Below the pieces are notes generated by a model. It had not been told where the DNA came from. It saw nothing but the letters and a program-made list of their open reading frames with translations, and did no database searches. A stretch of DNA of 64,000 nucleotides from Emticicia sp. BO119. GTDB taxonomy: Bacteria; Bacteroidota; Bacteroidia; Cytophagales; Spirosomataceae. Both the position numbers and the translations under genes were made by a program. This document shows positions 26,821 to 35,371 of this stretch, piece by piece (the stretch's first letter is position 1; every line of letters begins with the position of its first letter). The DNA is taken from assembly GCF_013912375.1 (NCBI RefSeq), contig NZ_JACETV010000001.1, forward strand, positions 1,178,001 to 1,242,000, given 5' to 3'.

Positions 26821-28353
26821 ATGGAAATCAATGATATTGAAATAAAAGGCATTAGTTCTGCCGAAGAATATATTGAGAGTCTTAGTAGACGAGCCTTGAA
26901 GGTATATCTTTTTGGAGAGTTAGTGGAAAATATTGTTGATCACCCAATGATTCGCCCTTCTATTAATGCTGTGGCAGAAACTTTTGAGCTGGCTTTAAGA
27001 GAACCGGAATTGGCTACCGCTATTTCTCCTTTTACGGGCAACCGCGTAAATCGTTTCTTGCATATAGCACAATCGAGAGAAGATGTGGTTTTACAGAATA
27101 AAATGCAACGGCGGTTAGGGCAATTGACTGGCACTTGTTTTCAAAGATGTGTAGGCATGGATGCTTTTAATGCGCTGTATTCAACCACTTTTGAAATTGA
27201 TACAAAATATAATACCGCTTATCATGCTCGTTTTAAAGAATTTATTGCTTATACCCAAAATCACAATTTCGTGATTGGTGGGGCAATGACCGATGTAAAA
27301 GGAGACAGAAGCCTTGCTCCGCATCAGCAGGTGGATCCGGATTTATTTGTGCATATTACTAAACGAACGGCAGAAGGTGTTTATATAACTGGCGCAAAGG
27401 CGCATCAGACGGGGTGTCTGAACTCTCATTGGCTTTTGGTTATGCCAACTATGCGGTTGACAGAAAATGATAAAGACTATGCCATTGTAGGGGCTATTCC
27501 GGTTGAAGCAGAAGGTATTACCTATATTTATGGGCGACAATCCTGCGACACAAGAAGTATGGAAGCAGGAAACATTGATGAAGGCAATGCACAGTATGGA
27601 GGACAAGAGGCTTTGGTGATTTTTGAAAATGTGTTCGTACCTAACGAGTTAATTTTTATGGATGGCGAGTATGAGTTTGCTTCGATGTTAGTTGAGCGTT
27701 TTACCTGCTATCATCGCCGGAGTTATGTTTGTAAAAGTGGAGTAGGAGATGTGCTGATTGGTGCGGCCGCTACTATTGCCGAATATAATGGAGTTGATAA
27801 AGTTAGTCATATTAAAGATAAACTGGTAGAAATGACTCATCTGAACGAGACTATTTACGCTACCGGAATAGCCGCATCCTATCAATCAAAACCTACATCG
27901 TCAGGAGTTTATCTGGCAGATGATATGTTGGCTAATGTATGTAAGCACCATGTAACAAAATTACCTTATGAAATCAGTCGTCTGGCACAGGATTTAGCAG
28001 GTGGTTTGATGGTTACGCTGCCATCAGAACAGGACTTCAGAAGCGAAGCAGTAGGCCATCTTTTAGAGAAATACCTGAAAGGAAGAGCTGATGTTTCAAC
28101 AGAGCATCGAATGAGAATCTTGCGTTTGATTGAAAATATGACTTTAGGCAGAAATGCTGTTGGGTATCTTACCGAAAGTATGCATGGTGCGGGTAGCCCA
28201 CAAGCGCAACGAATACAGATAGCACGACAAATGCAATTAGATTTTAAAAAACAGTTAGCCAAAGAATTGGCAGGTATTAAAAAGCGACAAAAGAATATTC
28301 TGTTAACAGAAATCAGTGAATATTTCGGTCGTGTATTTGACACCAATGTTTAG
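26821..28353 (+). CDS. 4-hydroxybutyryl-CoA dehydratase family flavo-FeS protein
   Basis: The 510-residue protein belongs to the HpaB/4-hydroxybutyryl-CoA dehydratase superfamily (acyl-CoA dehydrogenase-like fold). It carries the residues that mark the dehydratase branch rather than the FAD hydroxylases. These are Cys106 and Cys110 (CFQRC, the CxxxC of the [4Fe-4S] site), His298 and Cys304 (YHRRSYVCK) and the HGAGSPQAQR motif with Glu452. The characterised AbfD of Clostridium aminobutyricum uses ligands Cys99, Cys103, His292 and Cys299 plus FAD for radical dehydration to crotonyl-CoA. Here His and Cys are six residues apart instead of seven, so cluster geometry or activity may differ. It forms an operon with the preceding hydrolase. 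Being oxygen-sensitive in known cases, its role in this probably aerobic organism is unclear. Confidence 0.85.
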   Translation: MEINDIEIKGISSAEEYIESLSRRALKVYLFGELVENIVDHPMIRPSINAVAETFELALREPELATAISPFTGNRVNRFLHIAQSREDVVLQNKMQRRLGQLTGTCFQRCVGMDAFNALYSTTFEIDTKYNTAYHARFKEFIAYTQNHNFVIGGAMTDVKGDRSLAPHQQVDPDLFVHITKRTAEGVYITGAKAHQTGCLNSHWLLVMPTMRLTENDKDYAIVGAIPVEAEGITYIYGRQSCDTRSMEAGNIDEGNAQYGGQEALVIFENVFVPNELIFMDGEYEFASMLVERFTCYHRRSYVCKSGVGDVLIGAAATIAEYNGVDKVSHIKDKLVEMTHLNETIYATGIAASYQSKPTSSGVYLADDMLANVCKHHVTKLPYEISRLAQDLAGGLMVTLPSEQDFRSEAVGHLLEKYLKGRADVSTEHRMRILRLIENMTLGRNAVGYLTESMHGAGSPQAQRIQIARQMQLDFKKQLAKELAGIKKRQKNILLTEISEYFGRVFDTNV

Positions 28354-28434
28354 TCATTAGCCGCAAACATCTTCATTTAAATTTTCAAACCTCTTTTTAT
28401 TAAAAGAACACTTCAAATAATCTATAATTTAGAC

Positions 28435-28442
28435 TAAATTTG
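28435..28442 (+). promoter_or_regulatory. -7 element for alaS
   Basis: TAAATTTG matches TAnnTTTG. It implies a leader of about 145 bases that contains two copies of ACGACCG (28496-28502, 28537-28543) and the octamer repeats at 28551-28590. Confidence 0.5.
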
Positions 28443-28550
28443 CACCCTCAATAAATAAAGCAAAATATTTATCGAAAAAGAGGTTGTAGGTGTAAACGAC
28501 CGCCTCAGAAATGGATTAATGAATTTTTGAAAATTGACGACCGTCCTTTA

Positions 28551-28590
28551 ATCACTAATTCACTAATTCACTAATTCACTAATTCATTAC
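28551..28590 (+). repeat. Octamer tandem repeat before alaS
   Basis: Five successive 8-base units: ATCACTAA, TTCACTAA three times, then TTCATTAC. It ends four bases before the alaS ATG at 28595, so it lies in the leader over the ribosome-binding region. Confidence 0.9.
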
Positions 28591-28594
28591 TTAT

Positions 28595-31240
28595 ATGACT
28601 TCGCACGAAATTCGTAAGGCTTTTTTAGACTTTTTCCGCAGTAAAGGACACTTGATAGTACCTTCGGCTCCATTGGTGGCAAAAAATGACCCAACCCTTA
28701 TGTTCAACAACTCGGGTATGGCGCAGTTTAAGGATTTTTTCTTAGGCAATGGTACACCTCCCGCCAAGCGTATTGCGGATACTCAGAAATGTCTTCGGGT
28801 TAGTGGTAAACATAATGATCTTGAAGATGTAGGGTTTGATACCTATCACCATACCATGTTCGAGATGTTGGGCAACTGGTCTTTTGGTGATTATTTCAAA
28901 AAAGAGGCTTTGGCATGGTCGTGGGAATTATTGACAGAAGTATATAAATTGCCTAAAGATAGAATCTACGTATCAGTTTTTGAGGGTAGCAAAGAAGATA
29001 ATGTGCCATTTGATCAGGAAGCATTCGACATTTGGAAAGAATTGATAGGGGATGAAAACCGTATTATTTTAGGTAATAAAAAAGATAATTTCTGGGAAAT
29101 GGGCGATACAGGCCCATGTGGTCCATGTTCAGAAATCCATATAGATTTACGTAGCCAGGAAGAAGTAGACCATAAGAGCGGCAAAGAGTTAGTCAATAAT
29201 GACCATCCGCAAGTAATTGAAATCTGGAATAATGTATTTATGCAGTTTGAGCGTAAAGCCGATAAATCATTGGTTTTATTGCCTGCCAAACACGTAGATA
29301 CAGGTATGGGCTTTGAGCGCCTATGTATGGCTATTCAAGGCAAACAGTCGAACTACGACACTGATATTTTCCAGAATACAATTACCGTGTTGGAAGAAAT
29401 GTCTGGCAAGAAATATGGCGAGAATGGTACACTTTCATCTGATTCATATGTAGATGTAGCTATGCGTGTAATTGCCGACCATATTCGTGCAGTAGCCTTT
29501 ACCATTGCTGATGGACAATTGCCATCTAACAATAAGGCCGGATACGTTATCCGCCGTATTCTTCGTCGTGCCGTAAGATATGGTTATTCATATTTAGGGT
29601 TTAAAGAGCCATTCATGAATAAACTGGTGCCAGTATTGGCTGAACAGTTTGCTGATGTTTTTCCTGAACTGAAATCACAACAAGAGTTTGTAGGTAAAGT
29701 AATTGAAGAAGAAGAAAAAACATTCTTGCGTACCCTGGAAACAGGTTTGAAACGCCTTGATGTGATCATGAGTAGTACCAATGGAAAAGTGATAGCTGGT
29801 GAACAAGTATTTGAGTTGAGCGATACATATGGTTTTCCACAAGATTTAACAGCTCTTATCGCTAAGGAAAATGGGCTTACTGTTGATGTAGAAGGATATA
29901 ATAAAGCCTTGCAAGTACAAAAAGACCTTTCAAAGAAAGATTCTGCTAAAGAGGCCACTGACTGGGTGGAATTGAATGAAGGTCAGGACTTTGAGTTTGT
30001 TGGTTATGAACAGCTCTCAGTAGAGGCGCAGATTGAAAAATACCGTAAGGTGAAAACCAAAGCAGGAGAAGAATATCATATCGTATTAGACCGTACACCT
30101 TTCTATGCTGAAATGGGTGGTCAGGTTGGTGATACCGGAACAATCGTAATTGGAAATCATGCCATTAATATTGCCGATACCAAAAAAGAAAACGATTTGT
30201 TTATCCATATTTCAAGAGATAAAAATTTAGAAGAATTACTGAATGATGCCAAAACAGTAGTAGCACACGTAGATGCGGCACGTCATGGTAAAATCATGGC
30301 TAATCACACCGCTACACACTTAATGCTGGCAGCTATGCGTCAGGTATTGGGCGATCATATCGTGCAAAAAGGCTCTTATCAGGATGATAGCGTAACGCGT
30401 TTTGACTTCTCTCACTTTGCGAAAGTAACTGATGAAGAACTGGCAAAAATTGAAGCTATTGTGAATGAGAAGATCCGTCAGAATATCGCATTGGAAACTA
30501 AAGTAAATATGCCTATTAACGATGCCATTGCTTTAGGTGCAACTGCAACATTTGGCGAAAAATATGGAGACTTCGTTCGGGTGGTTATTTTTGACCCACA
30601 ATTCTCGGTTGAATTATGTGGTGGTACGCACGTGCCATCAACTGGTCAGATAGGTATATTCAAGTTTGTTTCAGAAGGTTCGGTAGCAGCAGGTGTACGC
30701 AGGGTAGAAGCCTTAACAGGTGAAAAAGCCATTGAGAAAATCAAGGAAGATTTAAGAGTAAAAGATGAAATAGCTTCATTACTGAAAAACCCTGCAGATC
30801 TGGTAAAAGCTATCGAAAACCTGCTTGCAGATAAAGCGGCTTTACAGAAAAAAGTAGAGGTATTGGAAAATGAGAAACTACAGGACTTAAAAAAGCAATT
30901 GCTTGATAAGGTGGAAGCTACCAATGGTATCAATGTATTAACTGCAAAAGTTACTGTACCATCTGCAGATGCCTTAAAACAACTGGCTTTTGAGTTAAGA
31001 AATCAGGTGAGCAATTTCTATGGTGTGTTGGGTGCAGAAATAGGAGGCAAACCACAATTGGCCGTAATCATTGATGAAGGGGTTATGAAAGATAAAAATC
31101 TCCACGCGGGTAATATCGTAAAAGAATTAGCCAGAGAAATGAAAGGCGGCGGAGGTGGGCAGCCATACTTTGCAACCGCTGGTGGAAGCGATTTAAGTGG
31201 GTTAGATAAAGCAATAGAAAAAGGAAAAAGTTTAGTATAA
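28595..31240 (+). CDS. alaS: Alanyl-tRNA synthetase
   Basis: AlaS charges tRNA-Ala and edits mischarged serine and glycine. The 881-residue protein is full length. The class II catalytic core starts TSHEIRKAFLDFFRSKGH with PTLMFNNSGMAQFK. The editing domain has the zinc site HTATH and CGGTHVP (~565-680). A C-Ala oligomerisation domain follows, ending GGGGGQPYFATAGG. All motifs are intact. It has an unusually long leader of about 145 bases with 8-base tandem repeats next to the start codon, so translational control is possible. A strong terminator follows. It is monocistronic. Confidence 0.98.
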   Translation: MTSHEIRKAFLDFFRSKGHLIVPSAPLVAKNDPTLMFNNSGMAQFKDFFLGNGTPPAKRIADTQKCLRVSGKHNDLEDVGFDTYHHTMFEMLGNWSFGDYFKKEALAWSWELLTEVYKLPKDRIYVSVFEGSKEDNVPFDQEAFDIWKELIGDENRIILGNKKDNFWEMGDTGPCGPCSEIHIDLRSQEEVDHKSGKELVNNDHPQVIEIWNNVFMQFERKADKSLVLLPAKHVDTGMGFERLCMAIQGKQSNYDTDIFQNTITVLEEMSGKKYGENGTLSSDSYVDVAMRVIADHIRAVAFTIADGQLPSNNKAGYVIRRILRRAVRYGYSYLGFKEPFMNKLVPVLAEQFADVFPELKSQQEFVGKVIEEEEKTFLRTLETGLKRLDVIMSSTNGKVIAGEQVFELSDTYGFPQDLTALIAKENGLTVDVEGYNKALQVQKDLSKKDSAKEATDWVELNEGQDFEFVGYEQLSVEAQIEKYRKVKTKAGEEYHIVLDRTPFYAEMGGQVGDTGTIVIGNHAINIADTKKENDLFIHISRDKNLEELLNDAKTVVAHVDAARHGKIMANHTATHLMLAAMRQVLGDHIVQKGSYQDDSVTRFDFSHFAKVTDEELAKIEAIVNEKIRQNIALETKVNMPINDAIALGATATFGEKYGDFVRVVIFDPQFSVELCGGTHVPSTGQIGIFKFVSEGSVAAGVRRVEALTGEKAIEKIKEDLRVKDEIASLLKNPADLVKAIENLLADKAALQKKVEVLENEKLQDLKKQLLDKVEATNGINVLTAKVTVPSADALKQLAFELRNQVSNFYGVLGAEIGGKPQLAVIIDEGVMKDKNLHAGNIVKELAREMKGGGGGQPYFATAGGSDLSGLDKAIEKGKSLV

Positions 31241-31245
31241 AATGA

Positions 31246-31270
31246 AGGCGAACATCTGTTCGCCTTTTTT
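31246..31270 (+). terminator. Intrinsic terminator after alaS
   Basis: AAGGCGAACA pairs with TGTTCGCCTT (10 bp) over a 2-base centre; the tail is TTTTTT. Confidence 0.88.
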
Positions 31271-31317
31271 GTTTCATCATTTTGTATGGGTGTGTGGTAT
31301 TTAATCTTGGGTCTGTT

Positions 31318-31731
31318 TCAATCAGCTAACCGAACCAGGCATTTTAGATCACTATCATTCATATACCACTCTACACAAGCACCGTTTGGGTCTATACGTG
31401 GATTTTCCAGAAGTTCATTAAACGCATCTCCGATAGCTGAAATATTCTTCATAAACTCATGAATATCAATGCTGATATACTCACCTTTTTTTATCAGGTA
31501 AGTCTTCAAACCTAATTGCGCCGCTTCGCCTTTGATTAATTCTTCGGCCGCGGCCTTATAAACAATTGTGCCATCAATCGGGAAAGAAATACCGAAGTAT
31601 TTTCTTTCAGGTGAATCTTCTCTTGGTACAAGACTATGCATTTTTTGATGTGCCGCCAGCACTCCATCAGGAAACGAACTGGCGGTTATATACATAGCTG
31701 AAATATCGTCAGGCAAATGATACTTTTCCAT
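31318..31731 (-). CDS. GyrI-like effector-binding domain protein
   Basis: The 137-residue protein looks like the AraC/Rob C-terminal effector-binding (GyrI-like, SOUL-related) domain without DNA-binding part. FPIDGTIVYKAAAEELIKGE and the later HEFMKNISAIGDAFNELLEN and CVEWYMND fit this fold. Free-standing GyrI-like proteins bind small hydrophobic or xenobiotic molecules, and some degrade them; which applies here is unknown. The start overlaps the preceding DoxX gene by 23 bases, so the two are co-translated. It is the last gene of the minus-strand group 31.3-32.1 kb. Confidence 0.72.
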   Translation of the reverse strand: MEKYHLPDDISAMYITASSFPDGVLAAHQKMHSLVPREDSPERKYFGISFPIDGTIVYKAAAEELIKGEAAQLGLKTYLIKKGEYISIDIHEFMKNISAIGDAFNELLENPRIDPNGACVEWYMNDSDLKCLVRLAD

Positions 31732-32101
31732 GTGTTACAGGCTCTTTAAGTTTATTGTAATACACATATGAAACTATCAGGATGGCTAAAATAAAAAGCG
31801 GAAACGGGGTCTGCGCATTAAAGCCGTCTATCGCCCAATGGCTGATGAATGCTGAAAGCAAAGTAAAGCTAAGCCCTGCATATGCCCATTCTTTGATTTT
31901 TGCCGGAACCATTGGTAGTATAATAGCTAACGAACCCAAGACTTTATAAACTGTCAACATCACTCCAAAATAGGCAGGATAACCCAGGTGGCTGATGCCC
32001 TCTTTTGCGAGTTCAGTTTGTGAGGTTAAGGCCGGCATTACACCTTCCCATATAAAAATTATGGTAGTAGCTACCCAAAAAATGATTTTGTTCTTTTTCA
32101 T
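31709..32101 (-). CDS. DoxX-like membrane protein
   Basis: The 130-residue protein has four hydrophobic segments and the DoxX-like pattern GISHLGYPAYFGVMLTVYKVLGSLAIILP, whose first half resembles the quinol-binding region of related proteins (shown here only by position, ~33-61). DoxX-like proteins are small membrane proteins often linked to redox balance or stress. The ATG is at 32101; the 3' end overlaps the GyrI-like gene by 23 bases. The pairing is common in Bacteroidota and suggests a common stress response. Confidence 0.8.
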   Translation of the reverse strand: MKKNKIIFWVATTIIFIWEGVMPALTSQTELAKEGISHLGYPAYFGVMLTVYKVLGSLAIILPMVPAKIKEWAYAGLSFTLLSAFISHWAIDGFNAQTPFPLFILAILIVSYVYYNKLKEPVTHGKVSFA

Positions 32102-32186
32102 GATAATAGTATTTAGAAATTAAAAGTATGTGTTTATAAACTATTGTAATGGTTATTATGATTCTAAGATTGTGTTTATAATATCT

Positions 32187-32600
32187 TTAAGCATCTTGTG
32201 GAAAACCGTTAGGATCCATCCAGAAAACCTCCCATTTATGCCCGTCTAAATCAGCATAACTATCCTGATACATCCAGCCCATATCGGTCAGGTCTCTGTA
32301 TTTAGTTCCACCTGCATCAATCGCCTTTTTAACCATTTCATTAACTGCTTCTTTGCTTGGCATTTCAAGTGATAGTATTACCTCATTTGATTTGCTTGTG
32401 TCGGTAATATCTTTATCAACAAATGATTTAAAGTGTGTATGAGTCAGAAGCATGGCATAAATGCTGCCTTCTTCAATAATCATACAGGTAGCATTTTCGT
32501 CAGTAAATTGTGGATTGAAAGAATAACCCAGTTTTGTAAAAAAATCAATTGATTTTTGAAGGTCTTTTACTGGTAGGTTTACAAAAATTTTAGTTGCCAT
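32187..32600 (-). CDS. VOC family protein (glyoxalase/bleomycin resistance fold)
   Basis: The 137-residue protein has two beta-alpha-beta-beta-beta units. IFVNLPVKDLQKSIDFFTKLGY is the usual first unit; the C-terminal YQDSYADLDGHKWEVFWMDP is the usual end, with Glu in the metal position. It should be a metal-dependent lyase, dioxygenase or a binding protein for a small molecule. The subgroup (start KIFVNLPV) is commonly annotated as lactoylglutathione lyase-like, but the substrate is not known. Gap to DoxX is 85 bases, so it could be in the same transcript. Confidence 0.88.
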   Translation of the reverse strand: MATKIFVNLPVKDLQKSIDFFTKLGYSFNPQFTDENATCMIIEEGSIYAMLLTHTHFKSFVDKDITDTSKSNEVILSLEMPSKEAVNEMVKKAIDAGGTKYRDLTDMGWMYQDSYADLDGHKWEVFWMDPNGFPQDA

Positions 32601-32832
32601 TGTGTTGATTGTTTATATGTGTATAAAAAACTGTGTAATCATTGAGTCCTATTTGCTCGTTGATTACAATACAAATTTACGGCGAAGAAACGAGATAAAC
32701 GGAGGGTAAACACGCCAATAAAAGGGCTATTTACGACAAGTTATTTGGCTTTACTTAAGGCACTTAAAATTGAAGAATTCAGGAGAATAAAACGGCTGAA
32801 ATCAGCCTTTAAATAAAGAAATTTTAGATAAT

Positions 32833-32864
32833 AAGGAGAATACCAATAAAAAAGTATTCTCCTT
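32833..32864. terminator. Hairpin after the MerR-TipAS gene
   Basis: A perfect 11-bp stem AAGGAGAATAC/GTATTCTCCTT with a 10-base loop, nine bases beyond the MerR-TipAS stop. Neither side has a strong T-run, so it may act as a weak bidirectional terminator or RNA stabiliser. Confidence 0.65.
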
Positions 32865-32873
32865 TAATTAAGA

Positions 32874-33647
32874 CTATTTCAGATGATTATCAGCAAAATA
32901 AGTCATTGCTTTGCTCAGGAATAAGGCATATTCCGGTTGTGGCTGGCCATCAAGGATGGTAAACCGTTCATCGTTTACATATAGTTGTCCTAAACCTTTA
33001 TAAGCCTCCGCTTGCTTATCGCTTAAATCTGATGTACCCCAGAAAATTCTGATAATTTCGTAATGCTTAGCAATCAATTTCTGTGTTTGCTTACTTGTTG
33101 GATCACCATTTTTCAAAGCAAATATGGCACTGGCATTTTCTTTTAATTCTGTTTTTAAAGCCTCAAACTGAGCTTTGGTCAACTTACCCAATGCCTTTTC
33201 GGAATGTTCTACTACTTCTTCGCCATATTTCTTTGAGGCTTCTGCTCTGTAGGTCTCAGCTGTTTCCTTAGCCAGACCTTCATATAATTCTTCTGGTTTT
33301 AACATAATCTTTCCTGTTTTTAAATGATTAACTGTTTTATCAATCGTTTCTATGAGCATGCTTATTCTGTCTTGCCGGGCCCGCAAGGATTCCTTATGAC
33401 TTAGCAGCGCTTCAACTAAGTCAAAATCCGGATTATCAAGAATAGCCTGAATTTCTTTCAGCTGGAAATCCAGTTCCTTATAAAACAGAATCTGTTGTAA
33501 TCTTAATAATTCCTTTTCGCCATACAATCGATACCTGGCCTCGGTTCGGATAGACGGTTTCAGCAGCCCCATCTGGTCATAGAGATGTAAGGTACGTACA
33601 CTTACACCTGCCATTTTCGCCATTTTTTGCACTGAATAAGCATTCAT
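32874..33647 (-). CDS. MerR family activator with TipAS drug-binding domain
   Basis: The 257-residue protein has a MerR helix-turn-helix (YSVQKMAKMAGVSVRTLHLY, then LLKPSIRTEARYR) and a dimer helix. A C-terminal TipAS domain follows (~140-257), with the typical AYKGLGQLYVNDERF end. In the thiostrepton-responsive TipA and in Mta/SkgA, this domain binds drugs or peptides and activates promoters with extended spacers, including its own. A matching extended-spacer element lies just upstream (33673-33706). It stands next to VOC, DoxX and GyrI-like genes, all compatible with a small-molecule stress response. Confidence 0.93.
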   Translation of the reverse strand: MNAYSVQKMAKMAGVSVRTLHLYDQMGLLKPSIRTEARYRLYGEKELLRLQQILFYKELDFQLKEIQAILDNPDFDLVEALLSHKESLRARQDRISMLIETIDKTVNHLKTGKIMLKPEELYEGLAKETAETYRAEASKKYGEEVVEHSEKALGKLTKAQFEALKTELKENASAIFALKNGDPTSKQTQKLIAKHYEIIRIFWGTSDLSDKQAEAYKGLGQLYVNDERFTILDGQPQPEYALFLSKAMTYFADNHLK

Positions 33648-33672
33648 TTGCTTTCTTTATTGATTAACAATG

Positions 33673-33706
33673 CAAACATAGTCTATGACGTAAGGTAAGA
33701 GTCAAG
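33673..33706 (-). promoter_or_regulatory. Extended-spacer promoter of the MerR-TipAS gene
   Basis: Minus-strand TATGTTTG (33680-33673) is a perfect TAnnTTTG element 26 bases before the ATG. A CTTG at 33706-33703 stands 22 bases upstream, against 18-19 for thrA and pyrB here. The spacer carries a partial dyad typical of MerR operators (ACTCTTACC and TACGTCATAGACT arms). This fits a MerR-activated, autoregulated promoter. Confidence 0.5.
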
Positions 33707-33862
33707 CGTTTTCTGAAAAAAAATCAGAAAAATTCCGAAGAGAAGTAATATGCAAGGAGTTTACATTCCTTTTGGTTTGTGAGTGTATTTAAAATCACCA
33801 AACAGCAATGAAATAATAGCAACAATTTAGCAGGAACTACTTTTAATAGAATGCTGCATAGC

Positions 33863-34810
33863 TTATAAAGTATCCAGATACTTCAATAAAGCATCTTTGG
33901 TAGTAGGTGTAAGTTTTAGCTCCACTTTTTGCTTATCCTGAACTATCATATCTTGCAGAAACGAATAATATTCTTCCTTTTCTGTTACTGCATAAGCTAC
34001 AATTTTTACATTTCTTCCTACAGGAACCTGCCCTGATACTCCGCCATATACCTGCATGACCGATTTTAAATCAGGGAAATAGAGAAAAATAAGTATTTTT
34101 TCAATTGAGGGGGTTTCTGAACTAAAAGAAATAGTAGTTTTAGCTTCAGTAAAGTCATAAAATTTATCACAGTTAATCCAGCCAATACGGCTTGGGAATA
34201 TAAGGTACATATCCTTCTCGCCGTAAATAGTACCCCCCCCATTTCCTGTGCCATTTCTTGATGAGTCTGCCTGAATCCAATTAACAAACCCTGCTTTTGT
34301 TTCCTCACCATAGAATAGACCCATAAATCCATCTACTCTTCCGCTTTTAGCCGGAACATTTATAGTAGTACTGTTTATACGATTAAGAGATAACTCCTTT
34401 CCATCTTTATAGGCTTTAATTAAAAGCTCGCCTGCCGTGGTTAAAAGCCTTCCATTTGAAACCGTTGGCATCTGATGTAAAATCATATCCTTTGGTGTAA
34501 ACAATTCTAAAACTTCTATGTCAAATGGATAAGTAATAGCACCACCGTCAGGTAGTTTCAGATCTCTTGTGTAAAGCCATATTCTTGAACCTTGTTTACA
34601 CACAAAAGGTAAATCATTATCATTCTTGATTGTTTTCTTTTCAGGTTGTGTACCAAACTTGTTAAACGTAGTACTACTAATGGCAATAAAATTATCTTTT
34701 ATATCGACAGGCGTAGGTTCTGTCTGCTCGTCAAGTAAAATTGACCTGTCTTTTGAGCAGGCAATGGCAAATAAAATAAAAGAGAATAGTAGGAGATTTA
34801 TCTTTTTCAT
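33863..34810 (-). CDS. Hypothetical lipoprotein
   Basis: The 315-residue protein has a lipoprotein signal (KKINLLLFSFILFAIAC, Cys at ~18). The mature part is beta-rich with no domain I recognise; a Gly-rich turn and several aspartates occur near residues 175-195. It precedes nothing on its strand for 1.4 kb, and its ATG follows the barrel protein stop by 12 bases, so the two form an operon with the barrel gene first. An envelope pair of unknown role, possibly an outer-membrane complex, is the simplest reading. Confidence 0.75.
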   Translation of the reverse strand: MKKINLLLFSFILFAIACSKDRSILLDEQTEPTPVDIKDNFIAISSTTFNKFGTQPEKKTIKNDNDLPFVCKQGSRIWLYTRDLKLPDGGAITYPFDIEVLELFTPKDMILHQMPTVSNGRLLTTAGELLIKAYKDGKELSLNRINSTTINVPAKSGRVDGFMGLFYGEETKAGFVNWIQADSSRNGTGNGGGTIYGEKDMYLIFPSRIGWINCDKFYDFTEAKTTISFSSETPSIEKILIFLYFPDLKSVMQVYGGVSGQVPVGRNVKIVAYAVTEKEEYYSFLQDMIVQDKQKVELKLTPTTKDALLKYLDTL

Positions 34811-34822
34811 AAGTAAAAGTTC

Positions 34823-35371
34823 TTAGGGTTTAGGGCAATTGTTTTTGCGTTGTAACCGGTTATTGAAGGGGAAAAACAATACACCCACTTCTCCATAACT
34901 TTCGTTCCAAAGGATATTGTATTTTCCTTCGGCAAATATTCTAATGAAATTCCATCCTCCTGATAACCCTAATCCTGCTTCTGGTAATACGTTATTCTGT
35001 TTGGCCTCAGACTGCGCTGTTCTTTTGAAGTTTATCCATCTGTTATATTCTACTCCGGCTGCTAAATATATAACCGGACGCTTAGGGTTAACAACCCTTC
35101 GGGTTCCTAAAGAAAAAGTATTGTTTATCAGGAAATAATGCAGATTTATCCCTCCATAGGCTTCATGAATATTATTAAAAGAAGGCATATACTTAATTTG
35201 AGGAACCAGAGCAAATCTATTAGCAACAGGCATTTGGATTCTGAAACCTGCTCCGACTGTCTGCAATGGAAAGTTATAGATTGCCGACAGACCAAAGGCG
35301 GTCTTATCCTGAGCGTGCAAACTCTTGCCAAGGAGTAGCAGGATAATAATTTTTAGGGAGATATTTTTCAC
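34823..35371 (-). CDS. Hypothetical outer-membrane beta-barrel protein
   Basis: The 182-residue protein has a signal peptide (KNISLKIIILLLLGKSLHAQ), then alternating short strands with aromatic ends (ALVPQIKYMPSF, IYLAAGVEYNRWINF, FIRIFAEGKYNIL). This fits a small 8-strand outer-membrane barrel of the OmpA/OmpX type. No known family name could be assigned. It ends in NNRLQRKNNCPKP, not the usual terminal aromatic, so the barrel call is moderate. It is the first gene of a pair with the lipoprotein downstream. Confidence 0.65.
   Translation of the reverse strand: MKNISLKIIILLLLGKSLHAQDKTAFGLSAIYNFPLQTVGAGFRIQMPVANRFALVPQIKYMPSFNNIHEAYGGINLHYFLINNTFSLGTRRVVNPKRPVIYLAAGVEYNRWINFKRTAQSEAKQNNVLPEAGLGLSGGWNFIRIFAEGKYNILWNESYGEVGVLFFPFNNRLQRKNNCPKP

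Noticed and set aside
26821-28353. 4-hydroxyphenylacetate 3-monooxygenase (HpaB)
   Set aside because: The superfamily fits, but the CxxxC, His/Cys and HGAGSPQAQR residues point to the 4-hydroxybutyryl-CoA dehydratase branch.
28551-28590. Short direct repeats before alaS as a CRISPR array
   Set aside because: The units are 8 bases with no spacers, and there are no cas genes.
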